A stretch of DNA of 64,000 bases, from assembly GCF_000442645.1 (NCBI RefSeq), contig NC_021915.1:1984001-2048000 (forward strand), in the 5' to 3' direction. The translations under genes were made by a program, and so were the position numbers. The DNA comes from Corynebacterium maris DSM 45190 (GTDB taxonomy: Bacteria; Actinomycetota; Actinomycetes; Mycobacteriales; Mycobacteriaceae). Shown one piece after another: positions 26,004-34,018 of this stretch. Every line of letters starts with the position of its first letter. The stretch's first letter is position 1. The notes beneath the pieces are model-generated. The model did no database searches, was not told the DNA's origin, and worked only from the letters and a program-made list of their open reading frames with translations.

Positions 26004-27023
26004 TCAGATGATCCGGACCGTCTCCACGTACTTGCCGGAGACGACGCCGGCGTCGGTCCGCAACCATTCGTCGGGCGCCGGCAGCCCGGCGGCCCAGGCG
26101 ACGTAGGCGTGCGGGACGCGCGCGCCCGCCAAGTGTGAGAACGGGTAGCCGCCGCCGAAACGCGGGTTGACGTCGATGACGTACGGGGTGCCGTCGGCGT
26201 CGACCATGACGTCCACGTCGATGGTGCCCGCGTGCGGCACCACGTCAGCGAGTCGGCGTGCGACGTCGACGAAGTCGTCCGCGGCGACGGATTCGGCCCG
26301 GTCGGTTTCACCGGAGCGCATGTCGATCTTGCGCCGGGCGAGCACCCCGGCGTAGGTGTTGTCCAGGTCGCAGACGACGTCGAGGCCATATTCGGGGCCG
26401 ACGATGCGGTCCTGGACGATAACCAGTTCGCGGGGGTCGATGGCGCGTTGTTCGTGGGCGGGGCGGCCCTGTTGGTCGGTGACTTCGCGGGTGGCCTCGG
26501 CGACGGCGGCGTTGAGCCCGGCGACGTCAGTGAAGCGCAGGCCACGGGACGCGCTGCCGAAGCGCCCCTTGACCACGAAGCCACAGCCCTCCCGGGTTTC
26601 GTCGACCGCCCGGCCGGTGGAGCCACCGAGCCAGGTCTGGGGCACGTTCATGCCCTGCTCCGCGAAAGCGAGGCTCATCGCGTATTTGTCCTCCACCAGG
26701 CGTTGGCTCTCGGCGGTCAGGCGCACGAGCGGGTCCCACTCGGGCGTGGTCGGCAGCTGGGCCCAGGTGGAGAGTTCGAAGTCGTTGATGGACACGGCGA
26801 GGCGGACCTCATGGTCGGCGAGGAAAGACTGCAGCCACTGTCGGTAACCGGGATCGGTCACCCGGGGGGCCTCGACAAAGTCGTCGGCGAACGCGCGGGA
26901 GGGCGAACGCGGATCCAGATCGGCGGCGATCACCTTGCCGTCGATGCCGTTGGCCGTCAACGCCTCACAGAACCAGCGCACCAGGTAGGGGCGCCGGCCC
27001 ACAGAAGAGAGGAGGATGTTCAT
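26004..27023 (-). CDS. ATP-grasp ligase of the capsule locus (second copy)
   Basis: A 339-residue ATP-grasp protein paralogous to the one at 13974-15032. It starts NILLSSVGRRPYLVRWF, has the lid motif FVVKGRFGSASRGLRF near residue 165 and the Mg-binding VIDVNPRFGGGYPFSH near 300. ATG 27021-27023 overlaps the aminotransferase TGA as ATGA, the tightest coupling possible. That pairing suggests it acts on the 4-amino sugar made by the aminotransferase, forming an amide with an amino acid or other carboxylate in place of the usual acetyl-CoA-dependent PglD. The substrate is inferred, not shown. Confidence 0.82.
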   Translation of the reverse strand: MNILLSSVGRRPYLVRWFCEALTANGIDGKVIAADLDPRSPSRAFADDFVEAPRVTDPGYRQWLQSFLADHEVRLAVSINDFELSTWAQLPTTPEWDPLVRLTAESQRLVEDKYAMSLAFAEQGMNVPQTWLGGSTGRAVDETREGCGFVVKGRFGSASRGLRFTDVAGLNAAVAEATREVTDQQGRPAHEQRAIDPRELVIVQDRIVGPEYGLDVVCDLDNTYAGVLARRKIDMRSGETDRAESVAADDFVDVARRLADVVPHAGTIDVDVMVDADGTPYVIDVNPRFGGGYPFSHLAGARVPHAYVAWAAGLPAPDEWLRTDAGVVSGKYVETVRII

Positions 27024-28186
27024 CGCCGCGCCGCCGCTACGTCGGCCGGCAGGAAGGCGTCGATGGCGTCGGTGATCCGCTGGATCTGCTCGTCGGTGAG
27101 CGCCGATCCGCTGGGCAGCGAGATCCCGGTCTCGAAGAGCCGCTCGCCAGTGCCGTCGACGAAGGCGCGGCGATGCGCGTGCACCGGCTGCAGGTGCATC
27201 GGCTTCCACAGCGGGCGGGCCTCGATGTTGTGCTCGGCGAGGTGGAGCTGGAGCTCCTCGGCGGTGAAGCCCGCCTCGGCCGGGTCGACGATGATCGAGG
27301 TCAGCCAGAAGTTATCCCGGGTGTCTCCCCCGGTCGCGCCGGAGGGTTCGCCGAACATGCTCACGCCGGGGACGTCGGCGAAGAGCTCGTGGTAGCGCAG
27401 GCGGTGCTGGCGGCGACGCTCGATCATTTCGTCGAGGCGCGACAGCTGCGCACGGCCCAGGGCGGCGAGAATGTTGGACAGCCGGTAGTTGTAGCCGACG
27501 TCGGTGTGCTCGTAGTGCACGACGGGCTGACGGGCCTGGGTGGCCAGGTAGCGCACATGGTCGGCGATGTCCGAGTGATCGGTCAGCAGGGCTCCGCCAC
27601 CGGAGGTGGTCATGATCTTGTTGCCGTTGAAGGACACGGCGGCGGCGGAGCCAAAGCCCGCGGCGGGGCGTCCGTGACGAGTGGCGCCCAGGGATTCCGC
27701 GGCGTCGGAAAGCACGCCGGCGCCGTGGCGGGTGGCGATCTCACCGATGCGTTCGTGGTTGGCCACCTTGCCCAGCAGGTCGACCGGGACGACCACACAC
27801 GAGCTCTCGCCCTCTGCCTCCAAGGTGGTGAAGGCCTCTTCCAGCAGGTCCGGGTTCATGTTGCCGGTCTCGTCGGCGTCGACGAACACGGGCTCCGCGC
27901 CGGTGTAGAGGATGGCGTTGGCCGTGGCGGCGAACGTCATCGAGGAGGTCAGGACCTTGTCGCCGGGCCCGACACCCATGGTCAGCAGCGCCAGGTGCAG
28001 CGCCGCGGTGCCCGACGACAAGGCCACGGCGTGGGCGCGCCCGCTGTATTCGGCCAGTTCCGCTTCGAAGGCGTTGACCTCAGGTCCGAGCGGGGCGATC
28101 CAACCGGAGCGCATGGCGCGGACCACGGCGGCTTCCTCTACTGAGGTCACGTCCGGGGAGGAGAGGTAGATTTTCGGGTTATCCAT
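27020..28186 (-). CDS. DegT/DnrJ/EryC1/StrS aminotransferase (PglE-like UDP-sugar 4-aminotransferase)
   Basis: A 388-residue PLP-dependent nucleotide-sugar aminotransferase. The internal aldimine lysine is K190 in SFNGNKIMTTSGGG. SSGTAALHLAL (57-67) binds PLP phosphate, and D161 in SDAAESLG contacts the pyridine nitrogen. The N-terminal IYLSSPDVTSVEE...SGWIAPLGPEVNAFE matches PglE/WbpE-like enzymes that aminate UDP-4-keto-6-deoxy-GlcNAc from a PglF-type dehydratase, which is encoded at 29448-31253. No PglD acetyltransferase was found in the window. It overlaps the ATP-grasp gene by four bases. A terminator-like hairpin at 28261 separates it from capE, so it may have its own promoter in 28187-28260. 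Confidence 0.9.
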   Translation of the reverse strand: MDNPKIYLSSPDVTSVEEAAVVRAMRSGWIAPLGPEVNAFEAELAEYSGRAHAVALSSGTAALHLALLTMGVGPGDKVLTSSMTFAATANAILYTGAEPVFVDADETGNMNPDLLEEAFTTLEAEGESSCVVVPVDLLGKVANHERIGEIATRHGAGVLSDAAESLGATRHGRPAAGFGSAAAVSFNGNKIMTTSGGGALLTDHSDIADHVRYLATQARQPVVHYEHTDVGYNYRLSNILAALGRAQLSRLDEMIERRRQHRLRYHELFADVPGVSMFGEPSGATGGDTRDNFWLTSIIVDPAEAGFTAEELQLHLAEHNIEARPLWKPMHLQPVHAHRRAFVDGTGERLFETGISLPSGSALTDEQIQRITDAIDAFLPADVAAARR

Positions 28187-28260
28187 AGAGAAGGCATTCC
28201 TTTTCGTGATGCGAGCCGGGGGCCGGCCTGAGGTGAATCAACGGGACAGCGGAAAACAAC

Positions 28261-28294
28261 CGCTAGCCCGGCCCATGCGGGGGCCGGGCTAGCG
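28261..28294 (-). terminator. Hairpin between capE and the aminotransferase
   Basis: Perfect 14-bp inverted repeat (28261-28274 and 28281-28294, CGCTAGCCCGGCCC and its complement) with a 6-base loop. On the minus strand it is followed by GGTTGTTTTCC. It lies 8 bp past the capE stop and looks like an attenuating or partial terminator inside the leftward capsule unit. Confidence 0.75.
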
Positions 28295-28302
28295 AAGAAG
28301 AC

Positions 28303-29451
28303 TTAACGCGCCATCGCCCACTTCGAATCGCGACGGCTCGGATCCGGCACCAGGCAGCTCAAGTCCGTGCCGTACTTCTCGTCGAGGAGGTGAAGGTCGC
28401 GGCCGGCGTCGATGAGTTCTACCCGCAGCTCAGGAACCTCAAGCAGCTTGGCTCCGAGCGCCCGCACCGTCATCCGCTCAACGTTGTCGGAATCAAAATC
28501 CTCGCCGCGGTTAAGCCCCTCGACGCCGGCGGAGACGAAGTGGTCATAGTCGAGGCGCTTCTCGTCGACCGGCAAACGCAGATGGTCTCCGAAGTCCTCG
28601 GCGAAAGTCAGCTCCTCGCGGGTCGCCAGAGTCTCGTGCAGCTTCTCACCGTGACGCACGCCGATGCTCTCGTACGCGGGGGCGTGGCCGAACAGCTCAC
28701 ACATGACGTTGGCCAGGTCGCCGACCGTGGTGGCCGGCGCCTTCTGAATGAACACGTCGCCCTGGGTGGCGTCGCGGAAGGCACGCTCGACCAAGTCGAC
28801 GGACTCGCGCAGGGTCATCATGAAACGGGTCATGGTGGGGTCCGTCACCGTCAGGGTCTTGCCGGCTTTCAGCTGATTGACGAACAACGGGATCACCGAT
28901 CCGCGGGAGTACATGACGTTGCCGTAGCGCACGCAGGACACCGTGGTGGAGACGCCGTTGACGCGCCGGGCATGTGCTCGGGCGAGCTTCTCCATCAAGG
29001 CCTTGGTCATGCCCATGGCGTTGACCGGATAGACGGCCTTGTCGGTGGACAGACACACCACCGAGGTCACGCCGGCTTCTTCCGCCTCATTGATGATGTT
29101 GTGGGAGCCACGGACATTGGTGGCCACGGCCTGTTCGGGGAAGAACTCGCAGCTGGGGACCTGCTTGAGGGCCGCTGCGTGGAAGACGTGGTCGACGCCG
29201 CGCATGGCGCCGCGCACGGACGCCTCGTCTCGGACGTCGCCGATGATGTACTGGACCCGGTCGTCCCCGATGCGGTGGCGCATCTGATCCTGTTTGGCTT
29301 CGTCGCGGGAGAAGACGCGCACTTGTTTGACGTCGGTGCGCAGGATTCTTTCGACGACGGTGTGGCCGAAACTTCCAGTTCCGCCGCTGACCAGGACGGT
29401 CTTGCCGTCGTAGGTGGTGCCGTCGGTCGTGGGGAGGGTATGGATGGTCAT
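28303..29451 (-). CDS. capE: CapE-type UDP-GlcNAc 4,6-dehydratase/5-epimerase
   Basis: A 382-residue soluble SDR enzyme, first step of UDP-L-FucNAc synthesis. The nucleotide loop is VSGGTGSFGHTVV (about residues 20-32). The catalytic region STDKAVYPVNAMGMTKALME carries methionine in place of the usual SDR tyrosine, as in CapE/FlaA1-type dehydratases. SVIPLFVNQLKAGKTLTVTDP is the substrate-binding block. The last ~40 residues (IDAGRDLHLLDEKYGTDL) are the CapE-specific tail. ATG 29449-29451 overlaps the upstream TGA as ATGA. It works with CapF and CapG, encoded in the rightward unit at 17084-19332. Confidence 0.93.
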   Translation of the reverse strand: MTIHTLPTTDGTTYDGKTVLVSGGTGSFGHTVVERILRTDVKQVRVFSRDEAKQDQMRHRIGDDRVQYIIGDVRDEASVRGAMRGVDHVFHAAALKQVPSCEFFPEQAVATNVRGSHNIINEAEEAGVTSVVCLSTDKAVYPVNAMGMTKALMEKLARAHARRVNGVSTTVSCVRYGNVMYSRGSVIPLFVNQLKAGKTLTVTDPTMTRFMMTLRESVDLVERAFRDATQGDVFIQKAPATTVGDLANVMCELFGHAPAYESIGVRHGEKLHETLATREELTFAEDFGDHLRLPVDEKRLDYDHFVSAGVEGLNRGEDFDSDNVERMTVRALGAKLLEVPELRVELIDAGRDLHLLDEKYGTDLSCLVPDPSRRDSKWAMAR

Positions 29452-31253
29452 AGCAGGCTCGGCTCCTCGCTGTGAGCAGTCCGTGCCAGGGCACGGAGAG
29501 TGTTGTTGGCGTCCGGTGCGCAATCCGGCAGCTGGGTCAGCGGCTCGACGCGTACTTCGGAGATCATGGGGTGGCGATCCGCACGGATAGGGTCCTCGCG
29601 GTCGTCGAGTAGTTCTTCGGACATTTTCTCGCCGGGGCGCAGACCCGTGTACACGATCTCGAGATCGTCGCGGCCGGCGATCTTCATCAGGCCCTGGGCC
29701 AGTTCGACGATGGGCATGGGGCTGCCCATGTCCAGGACCAGCGTTTCGCCGGATTCCCCGACGACCGCTGCTTGGAGCACCAGCTGGGCGGCCTCCGGAA
29801 TGGTCATGAAGTAGCGACGCACCTCGGGGTGAGTGACGGTGACCGGCCCGCCGGTTTCGATCTGGCGGCGGAAGGTCTCGATGACCGAGCCGCGGGAGCC
29901 CAGCACGTTGCCGAAACGGACCGACACCCAGGTGCCGGGGTATTCCGCGCCGTAGGCGGCGGTGATCCGCTCGGCGATGCGCTTGGAGTCGCCTAGCGCG
30001 CAGACCGGGTTGGCGGCCTTGTCCGTGGAGACGTTGACCACGACCTCCGTGCGGCAAGCCACTGACGCGTCCAGCACGTTCCGGGTGCCTTCCACGTTGG
30101 TCAGCCAGGCTTCCTGCGGGTACATCTCCAGCAGGGGTTGGTGCTTGAGCGCCGCGGCGTGCAGGACGACTTCCGGTCGGCACTCGAGGAAGATCTCCTT
30201 GAGGCGAGCGGCATCGCGGATGTCGGCGAGCACGATGTTCTTCGAGTCGAGCATGGCGTGGCCGTAGATGGACAGCTGGGTGTGGTGCAGGCCGCCCTCA
30301 TCGCGGTCGAGCATGATCAGCTCGCTGGGCCCGTACTTGTGGATCTGGCGGGCCAGTTCGGAGCCGATGGAGCCACCGGCGCCGGTGACCAGCACGCGCC
30401 GGCCACGGATCAGGCCGCTGATGGAGTCTTCGTCCAGGACGATCTGGTCACGTCCCATCAGCGAGGTCAGGTCCAGTTCCTGAAGTTCCAGCGAACCGAT
30501 CCGGTTGATCTCCTCCATCGTCGGCACGACGAGGACCTTGAGTCCGAGTTCTGCGGCGACGGCAGTGATCTTGCTCTTGACGGTCGGGCCGAGGCCATTG
30601 ATAGCGACGATCAGGGTCGTGGCCCCGGTCTGTGCCGCGACCTCCGAAATCTGATCGAGACCGCCCCGAACCTTGACGCCGTGGAGACGAGCGCCGTGCA
30701 TGCGCGGGTTGTCGTCGAGGACGGCCTTGATCGCCATGTCGTTGCCCAGCTGCGGATCGCCGAGTTCGGCGATGATGTGGCGGCCCAGCAAACCGGCGCC
30801 GATGACGATGACTGGCTCCCGGCTGTGGAGCTGGTAGGTGTTCCAGGCCAGCAGGGCCGTACGCAGCAGGAAGGCGCCGAGGATGACGAGCAAGGCGGAG
30901 ATCAACGGCACCGATCGAGGCAGTTCGACGACTGGGGCCGCCGAGAGGATCACGACCCCGACGATTCCGGCCACGGTGGCCGACAGGGCGATCACGCCAA
31001 GGCTCTGCCTGCCCAGGGGGTCGAAGCGAGTCTTGGGGGGATAAGCCCCGAGCAGTGATCCCATGAGCAGGTGGAGCACGGCCATAATCAGGAAGGTGCT
31101 GATTACCCAGCTGGTCAATCCGCTGATGACCAGCACGGTGAAATCGAGGCGCACCCAGGTGGCGAGAAGGCCGGCCGGCACCCACAGCAGCAGGTCGGCA
31201 AATGCCCAAGGCACGCTTCCCTCGCGGCGCCGTTTCTCAAAGTGGACGGTCAC
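29448..31253 (-). CDS. PglF/CapD-type membrane UDP-GlcNAc 4,6-dehydratase
   Basis: A 601-residue membrane-bound nucleotide-sugar dehydratase. Four N-terminal transmembrane helices (about 15-135) are followed by a CoA-binding-like Rossmann domain (PVIVIGAGLLGRHII) and then the catalytic SDR domain with VLVTGAGGSIGSELARQI near 290 and STDKAANPVCALGDSKR near 415. It produces UDP-4-keto-6-deoxy-GlcNAc, the substrate for the PglE-like aminotransferase. The active-site segment has Leu where PglF has Met and Cys-Ala where most have Thr-Asn-Val. GGAGG before GTG 31251-31253 marks the start. It heads the leftward biosynthetic unit and overlaps capE by four bases; only 27 bp separate it from the divergent phosphatase gene. 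Confidence 0.92.
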   Translation of the reverse strand: MTVHFEKRRREGSVPWAFADLLLWVPAGLLATWVRLDFTVLVISGLTSWVISTFLIMAVLHLLMGSLLGAYPPKTRFDPLGRQSLGVIALSATVAGIVGVVILSAAPVVELPRSVPLISALLVILGAFLLRTALLAWNTYQLHSREPVIVIGAGLLGRHIIAELGDPQLGNDMAIKAVLDDNPRMHGARLHGVKVRGGLDQISEVAAQTGATTLIVAINGLGPTVKSKITAVAAELGLKVLVVPTMEEINRIGSLELQELDLTSLMGRDQIVLDEDSISGLIRGRRVLVTGAGGSIGSELARQIHKYGPSELIMLDRDEGGLHHTQLSIYGHAMLDSKNIVLADIRDAARLKEIFLECRPEVVLHAAALKHQPLLEMYPQEAWLTNVEGTRNVLDASVACRTEVVVNVSTDKAANPVCALGDSKRIAERITAAYGAEYPGTWVSVRFGNVLGSRGSVIETFRRQIETGGPVTVTHPEVRRYFMTIPEAAQLVLQAAVVGESGETLVLDMGSPMPIVELAQGLMKIAGRDDLEIVYTGLRPGEKMSEELLDDREDPIRADRHPMISEVRVEPLTQLPDCAPDANNTLRALARTAHSEEPSLL

Positions 31254-31280
31254 GTTGTCCTCCATAGGTAAGGTGTTTGT

Positions 31281-31823
31281 GTGCCAGATGTGATGTTTGT
31301 GTGTACGGCAAATATCTGCCGCTCCCCGATGGCAGAGGGGATTTGGAATTCGTTGGTCTGCTTCCCTCGGGCTTCCAGCATTGGAATCTGGGCTCGTCCG
31401 GGGCTAGTGATGGATTCTTCTGCGGCGGCCCAGCTGGCCGCCCGGGACGTCGATGCGAATCTCATCGACGCTTTTAGGTCCCGGCCGCTCACCGCCGCGG
31501 CGGTGGCGCGGGCGGGCTTGGTTCTCTGCATGGAAGATGCCCACGCGGAGGCGGTGGTCGCGCTGACTCCGGCGGCCGCGGACAAGACGTTCACGGTGCT
31601 GGAGTTGGCGGAGATTGTCCGGCGCCATCCGGGCGGTTCCTGGCGCGACCTGCGTCGGCTGCGGCAGGGTGTCCTCCGCGGTGACGTCGCCGACCCGTTC
31701 GGCCACCCGGAATCTGAGTTTGCTCTCGTGGCCGAGTGCATCGAAGACGCTCTCACCGCCATCGCGGGGTGGGAAGGGTGGGACGAATTCAGTTGGGCCA
31801 TGAGGGATCAGTTTCCGACGTGA
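31281..31823 (+). CDS. Low-molecular-weight protein tyrosine phosphatase (Wzb/CapC-like partner of the BY-kinase)
   Basis: A 180-residue phosphatase with the signature CTANICRSP at residues 8-16 (nucleophile C8, phosphate-binding R14) and the acid loop VADPFGHPE near 145. Such enzymes dephosphorylate the tyrosine-rich tail of the capsule kinase and thereby set polymer length and export. GTG 31281 with AAGGTG upstream is the start; the first codons are V-P-D-V-M-F. It points toward the kinase gene and their 3' ends overlap by 16 bp (31808-31823), so the antagonistic pair is convergent instead of being a co-directional operon. The promoter must lie inside the divergent dehydratase gene. Confidence 0.88.
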   Translation: MPDVMFVCTANICRSPMAEGIWNSLVCFPRASSIGIWARPGLVMDSSAAAQLAARDVDANLIDAFRSRPLTAAAVARAGLVLCMEDAHAEAVVALTPAAADKTFTVLELAEIVRRHPGGSWRDLRRLRQGVLRGDVADPFGHPESEFALVAECIEDALTAIAGWEGWDEFSWAMRDQFPT

Positions 31824-33265
31824 CCGGCGGCGGTGGAACCGGCCGGGAGCTGGGCCGCTTCTTCCGTCGGAGTTGACCTGGTGGCGTACAGGGGCGCCAC
31901 CTCCAGGTTCCCCGAACCGTAGGAGCCGTAGCGGAGGTTGAAGGAGCCCTGGAGCGCAGTGGCGCGCGACACGCCGTTAGCCACGATGCCGCTGGTGGAC
32001 ACTCCGGCGTTCGTGAGCAGCTGGAGCGTACGAGCCAGCCGCGGAGAGGCGCTGGAACCAATGCGGCTGACCACGATGACGGCGTCGACATGGGGTGCCA
32101 GGACGAGCGGGTCCGTGACGGCGACCACCGGGGACACGTCGATGAGGACGATGTCGTACTGCTTCCGCGCCTCGAGCAAAAGATGCTTCATCCGGTCCAG
32201 TCCGAGCAGCTCGGAAGGGTTTGCCGGAGTCGGACCGGTCGGGACGATGTCCGGGTCGCCGTTCTTGCCGGGGATGACCACGTCCTTGAGATCAACCTGG
32301 CCGGCCAAAACGTTGGAGAGGCCGGTGCGGCCGGAGACGTGGAAGATCTTCTCGATGGTCGGCGCCCGCAAATCAGCGTTGAGCAGCAGCACACGCTCGC
32401 CGGCCTCCACGAAGGAACGGGAGAGATTGCTGGTGACGAAGCTTTTGCCCTCCCCCGGCATGGCCGAAGTGACCATCATCACCTGTGGGCCGCCGCCGAG
32501 GAAGCGGATCTGAGTGCGCAGATTGCGCATTGCCTCCGCCACCGGGGAGTAACCACCTTGGAAGTCGACCAGCCCCTTCTCGCCGGCGCGCTTGCCTTCG
32601 GGGATTTCGCCGATGATCGGCGTGTCGGCGGCGATCTCGCGGATGTCTTCCGTGCGGCGGATGCGCTTGTCCAGGAAGTCGATGAGCAGCGCCAGCCCCA
32701 GGCCCAGCGCCAGCCCCGCGACCAGGCTGAGGATGATCAGCTGCGTATTCGTCGGGGGCAGGGGCGCCTCCAGCGGCCGGGCCGAATCCATCACGACGGC
32801 GTAGGCGAGCGGGCTGGAATCTGCGTTCGGAATTTCCAACTCGGCCACGAAATCCGGATAGGCGTCGGCGACGGCGTTGGCGCGGAGGACCGCGGCCTCC
32901 GGGGAGTGAGCGATGGCCCTGACATCGAAAAGGACGGTGTCCTCGAGCCGCTCAGTGCTCACGTTGACCCGGAGTTCTTCGGCGGAGAGGCCGGAGTTGA
33001 CCGAAGCGATCTCCAGGAGCTGATCCGAACTGATCAGTTCCGAATAGGAGGCGACCTTCGACTCCGCCGCGAGAGAGCCCTGGTACAGCCCGGAGCTGTC
33101 GTCCGTGGTCGCCATGACCTGGATGCCCACGCGGGCGTTGGCTTCGTACAGTTCAAGGCGCTGCGCCACAACCGTGGCTCCGAGCGCAGTGACCGCTGCG
33201 GCCACGAGCACGATTACCCACCACCGCGAGCGGATCGCTCGAGTGATCATTTTCCATTCGTTCAT
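31808..33265 (-). CDS. Wzc/CapAB-type chain-length regulator with BY-kinase domain
   Basis: A 485-residue fusion of a Wzz chain-length domain and a bacterial tyrosine kinase. Helix 1 (about residues 14-34) and helix 2 (about 175-198) flank an extracellular domain ending with a PPTNTQ proline motif. The cytosolic kinase has Walker A MPGEGKSFV (about 269-277). Walker A' reads LLLNADLRAP, with Asn for the usual first Asp. Walker B reads VLIDVSPVV instead of IDTPP. The tail has three tyrosines in RYGSYGS and LYATRS, fewer than in E. coli Wzc. It controls polymer length and export with the Wzb-like phosphatase. ATG 33263-33265 is preferred; a GTG three codons earlier is possible. Its promoter lies in the long region to the right. 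Confidence 0.9.
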   Translation of the reverse strand: MNEWKMITRAIRSRWWVIVLVAAAVTALGATVVAQRLELYEANARVGIQVMATTDDSSGLYQGSLAAESKVASYSELISSDQLLEIASVNSGLSAEELRVNVSTERLEDTVLFDVRAIAHSPEAAVLRANAVADAYPDFVAELEIPNADSSPLAYAVVMDSARPLEAPLPPTNTQLIILSLVAGLALGLGLALLIDFLDKRIRRTEDIREIAADTPIIGEIPEGKRAGEKGLVDFQGGYSPVAEAMRNLRTQIRFLGGGPQVMMVTSAMPGEGKSFVTSNLSRSFVEAGERVLLLNADLRAPTIEKIFHVSGRTGLSNVLAGQVDLKDVVIPGKNGDPDIVPTGPTPANPSELLGLDRMKHLLLEARKQYDIVLIDVSPVVAVTDPLVLAPHVDAVIVVSRIGSSASPRLARTLQLLTNAGVSTSGIVANGVSRATALQGSFNLRYGSYGSGNLEVAPLYATRSTPTEEAAQLPAGSTAAGHVGN

Positions 33266-33951
33266 CAACACCACATCCAGTTAGGAGAAGTTGTTCAGGG
33301 AAGTAAGTAGGGAAGCAACCTTGCAAAAGGTCTGGGATTGGCATGCATTCACGTCTGAACGGGAGTGCGATGCATCTCTGCCCCGGCGAGATCTCAGAAA
33401 CAGCAAAGAAAAATCCTTACTTGCTGAGACTCCCCTGTCAGCGGGAACATCGATAGAGTAACACGGCAACTAGAGTTAGGAAGACAAGTTGGCAAACTTA
33501 TCCACAACCCGCCCGCGCCACTCGCCTGGCGAAAACATCTCACCAAAAACGCCCTACGCTGCGGGAAAATTTATCTCCCCCGCAAAAGGAGCGTAATTTT
33601 TGAACGACGTCGACGCCTAGGAGCACCCGCCCTCACGGCCACCTGGCAAAACTATGTATACACAGCGATCCTGAGAGACACCCCCTCCACCGCATTTTCT
33701 ATCCTCAAACTTCTTTCAGGCAGGAGAAAGGTGAATGAGAATACTTTTTAGATCAAATATATGAATGATCCGCGCGTAAATTAGCCGCGGCACCGCCCCC
33801 TCCGATCACCCCCGAAGAGTGCCCCTTGTTTCTGCGGCCCCACGGAACTCGCTCGACCGGCCCGCGGGCGCCGCTGATCAAAACAGCAAGCAATCGCGCC
33901 AGACATCCCGTCTGGGTGAAAGGAACTGGCTCTCCTGAGCCGGGCGAAAGG
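33266..33951. other. Long AT-richer intergenic upstream of the BY-kinase
   Basis: About 690 bp without a supported gene. It contains AT-rich stretches at 33590-33610 and 33690-33780 and the second copy of the 17-bp capsule motif. It probably carries the leftward promoter of the kinase gene with a leader of 200 bp or more. Frames within it have no ribosome site. Confidence 0.45.
33483..33499. promoter_or_regulatory. 17-bp capsule-locus motif, copy 2
   Basis: GACAAGTTGGCAAACTT lies about 218 bp upstream of the kinase start. The inner part AAGTTGGCAAACTT is a near-palindrome (AAGTT...AACTT). It differs from the copy at 16863-16879 at only two positions. Confidence 0.4.
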
Positions 33952-33988
33952 AGAGGATCTCCCACCGCAGAAAGGTGGGAGATCCTCT
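33952..33988 (-). terminator. Rho-independent terminator after ugd
   Basis: Perfect 15-bp arms (33952-33966 AGAGGATCTCCCACC and 33974-33988) around a 7-base loop, 30 bp beyond the ugd stop. On the minus strand it is followed by CCTTTCG, a weak T-tract. Confidence 0.8.
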
Positions 33989-34018
33989 AATGCATGCCCG
34001 ACGGGTCGGGACAGGACT

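Noticed and set aside
33753..33965. 70-codon frame upstream of the BY-kinase
   Set aside because: Overlaps terminator and regulatory sequence; no start signal.
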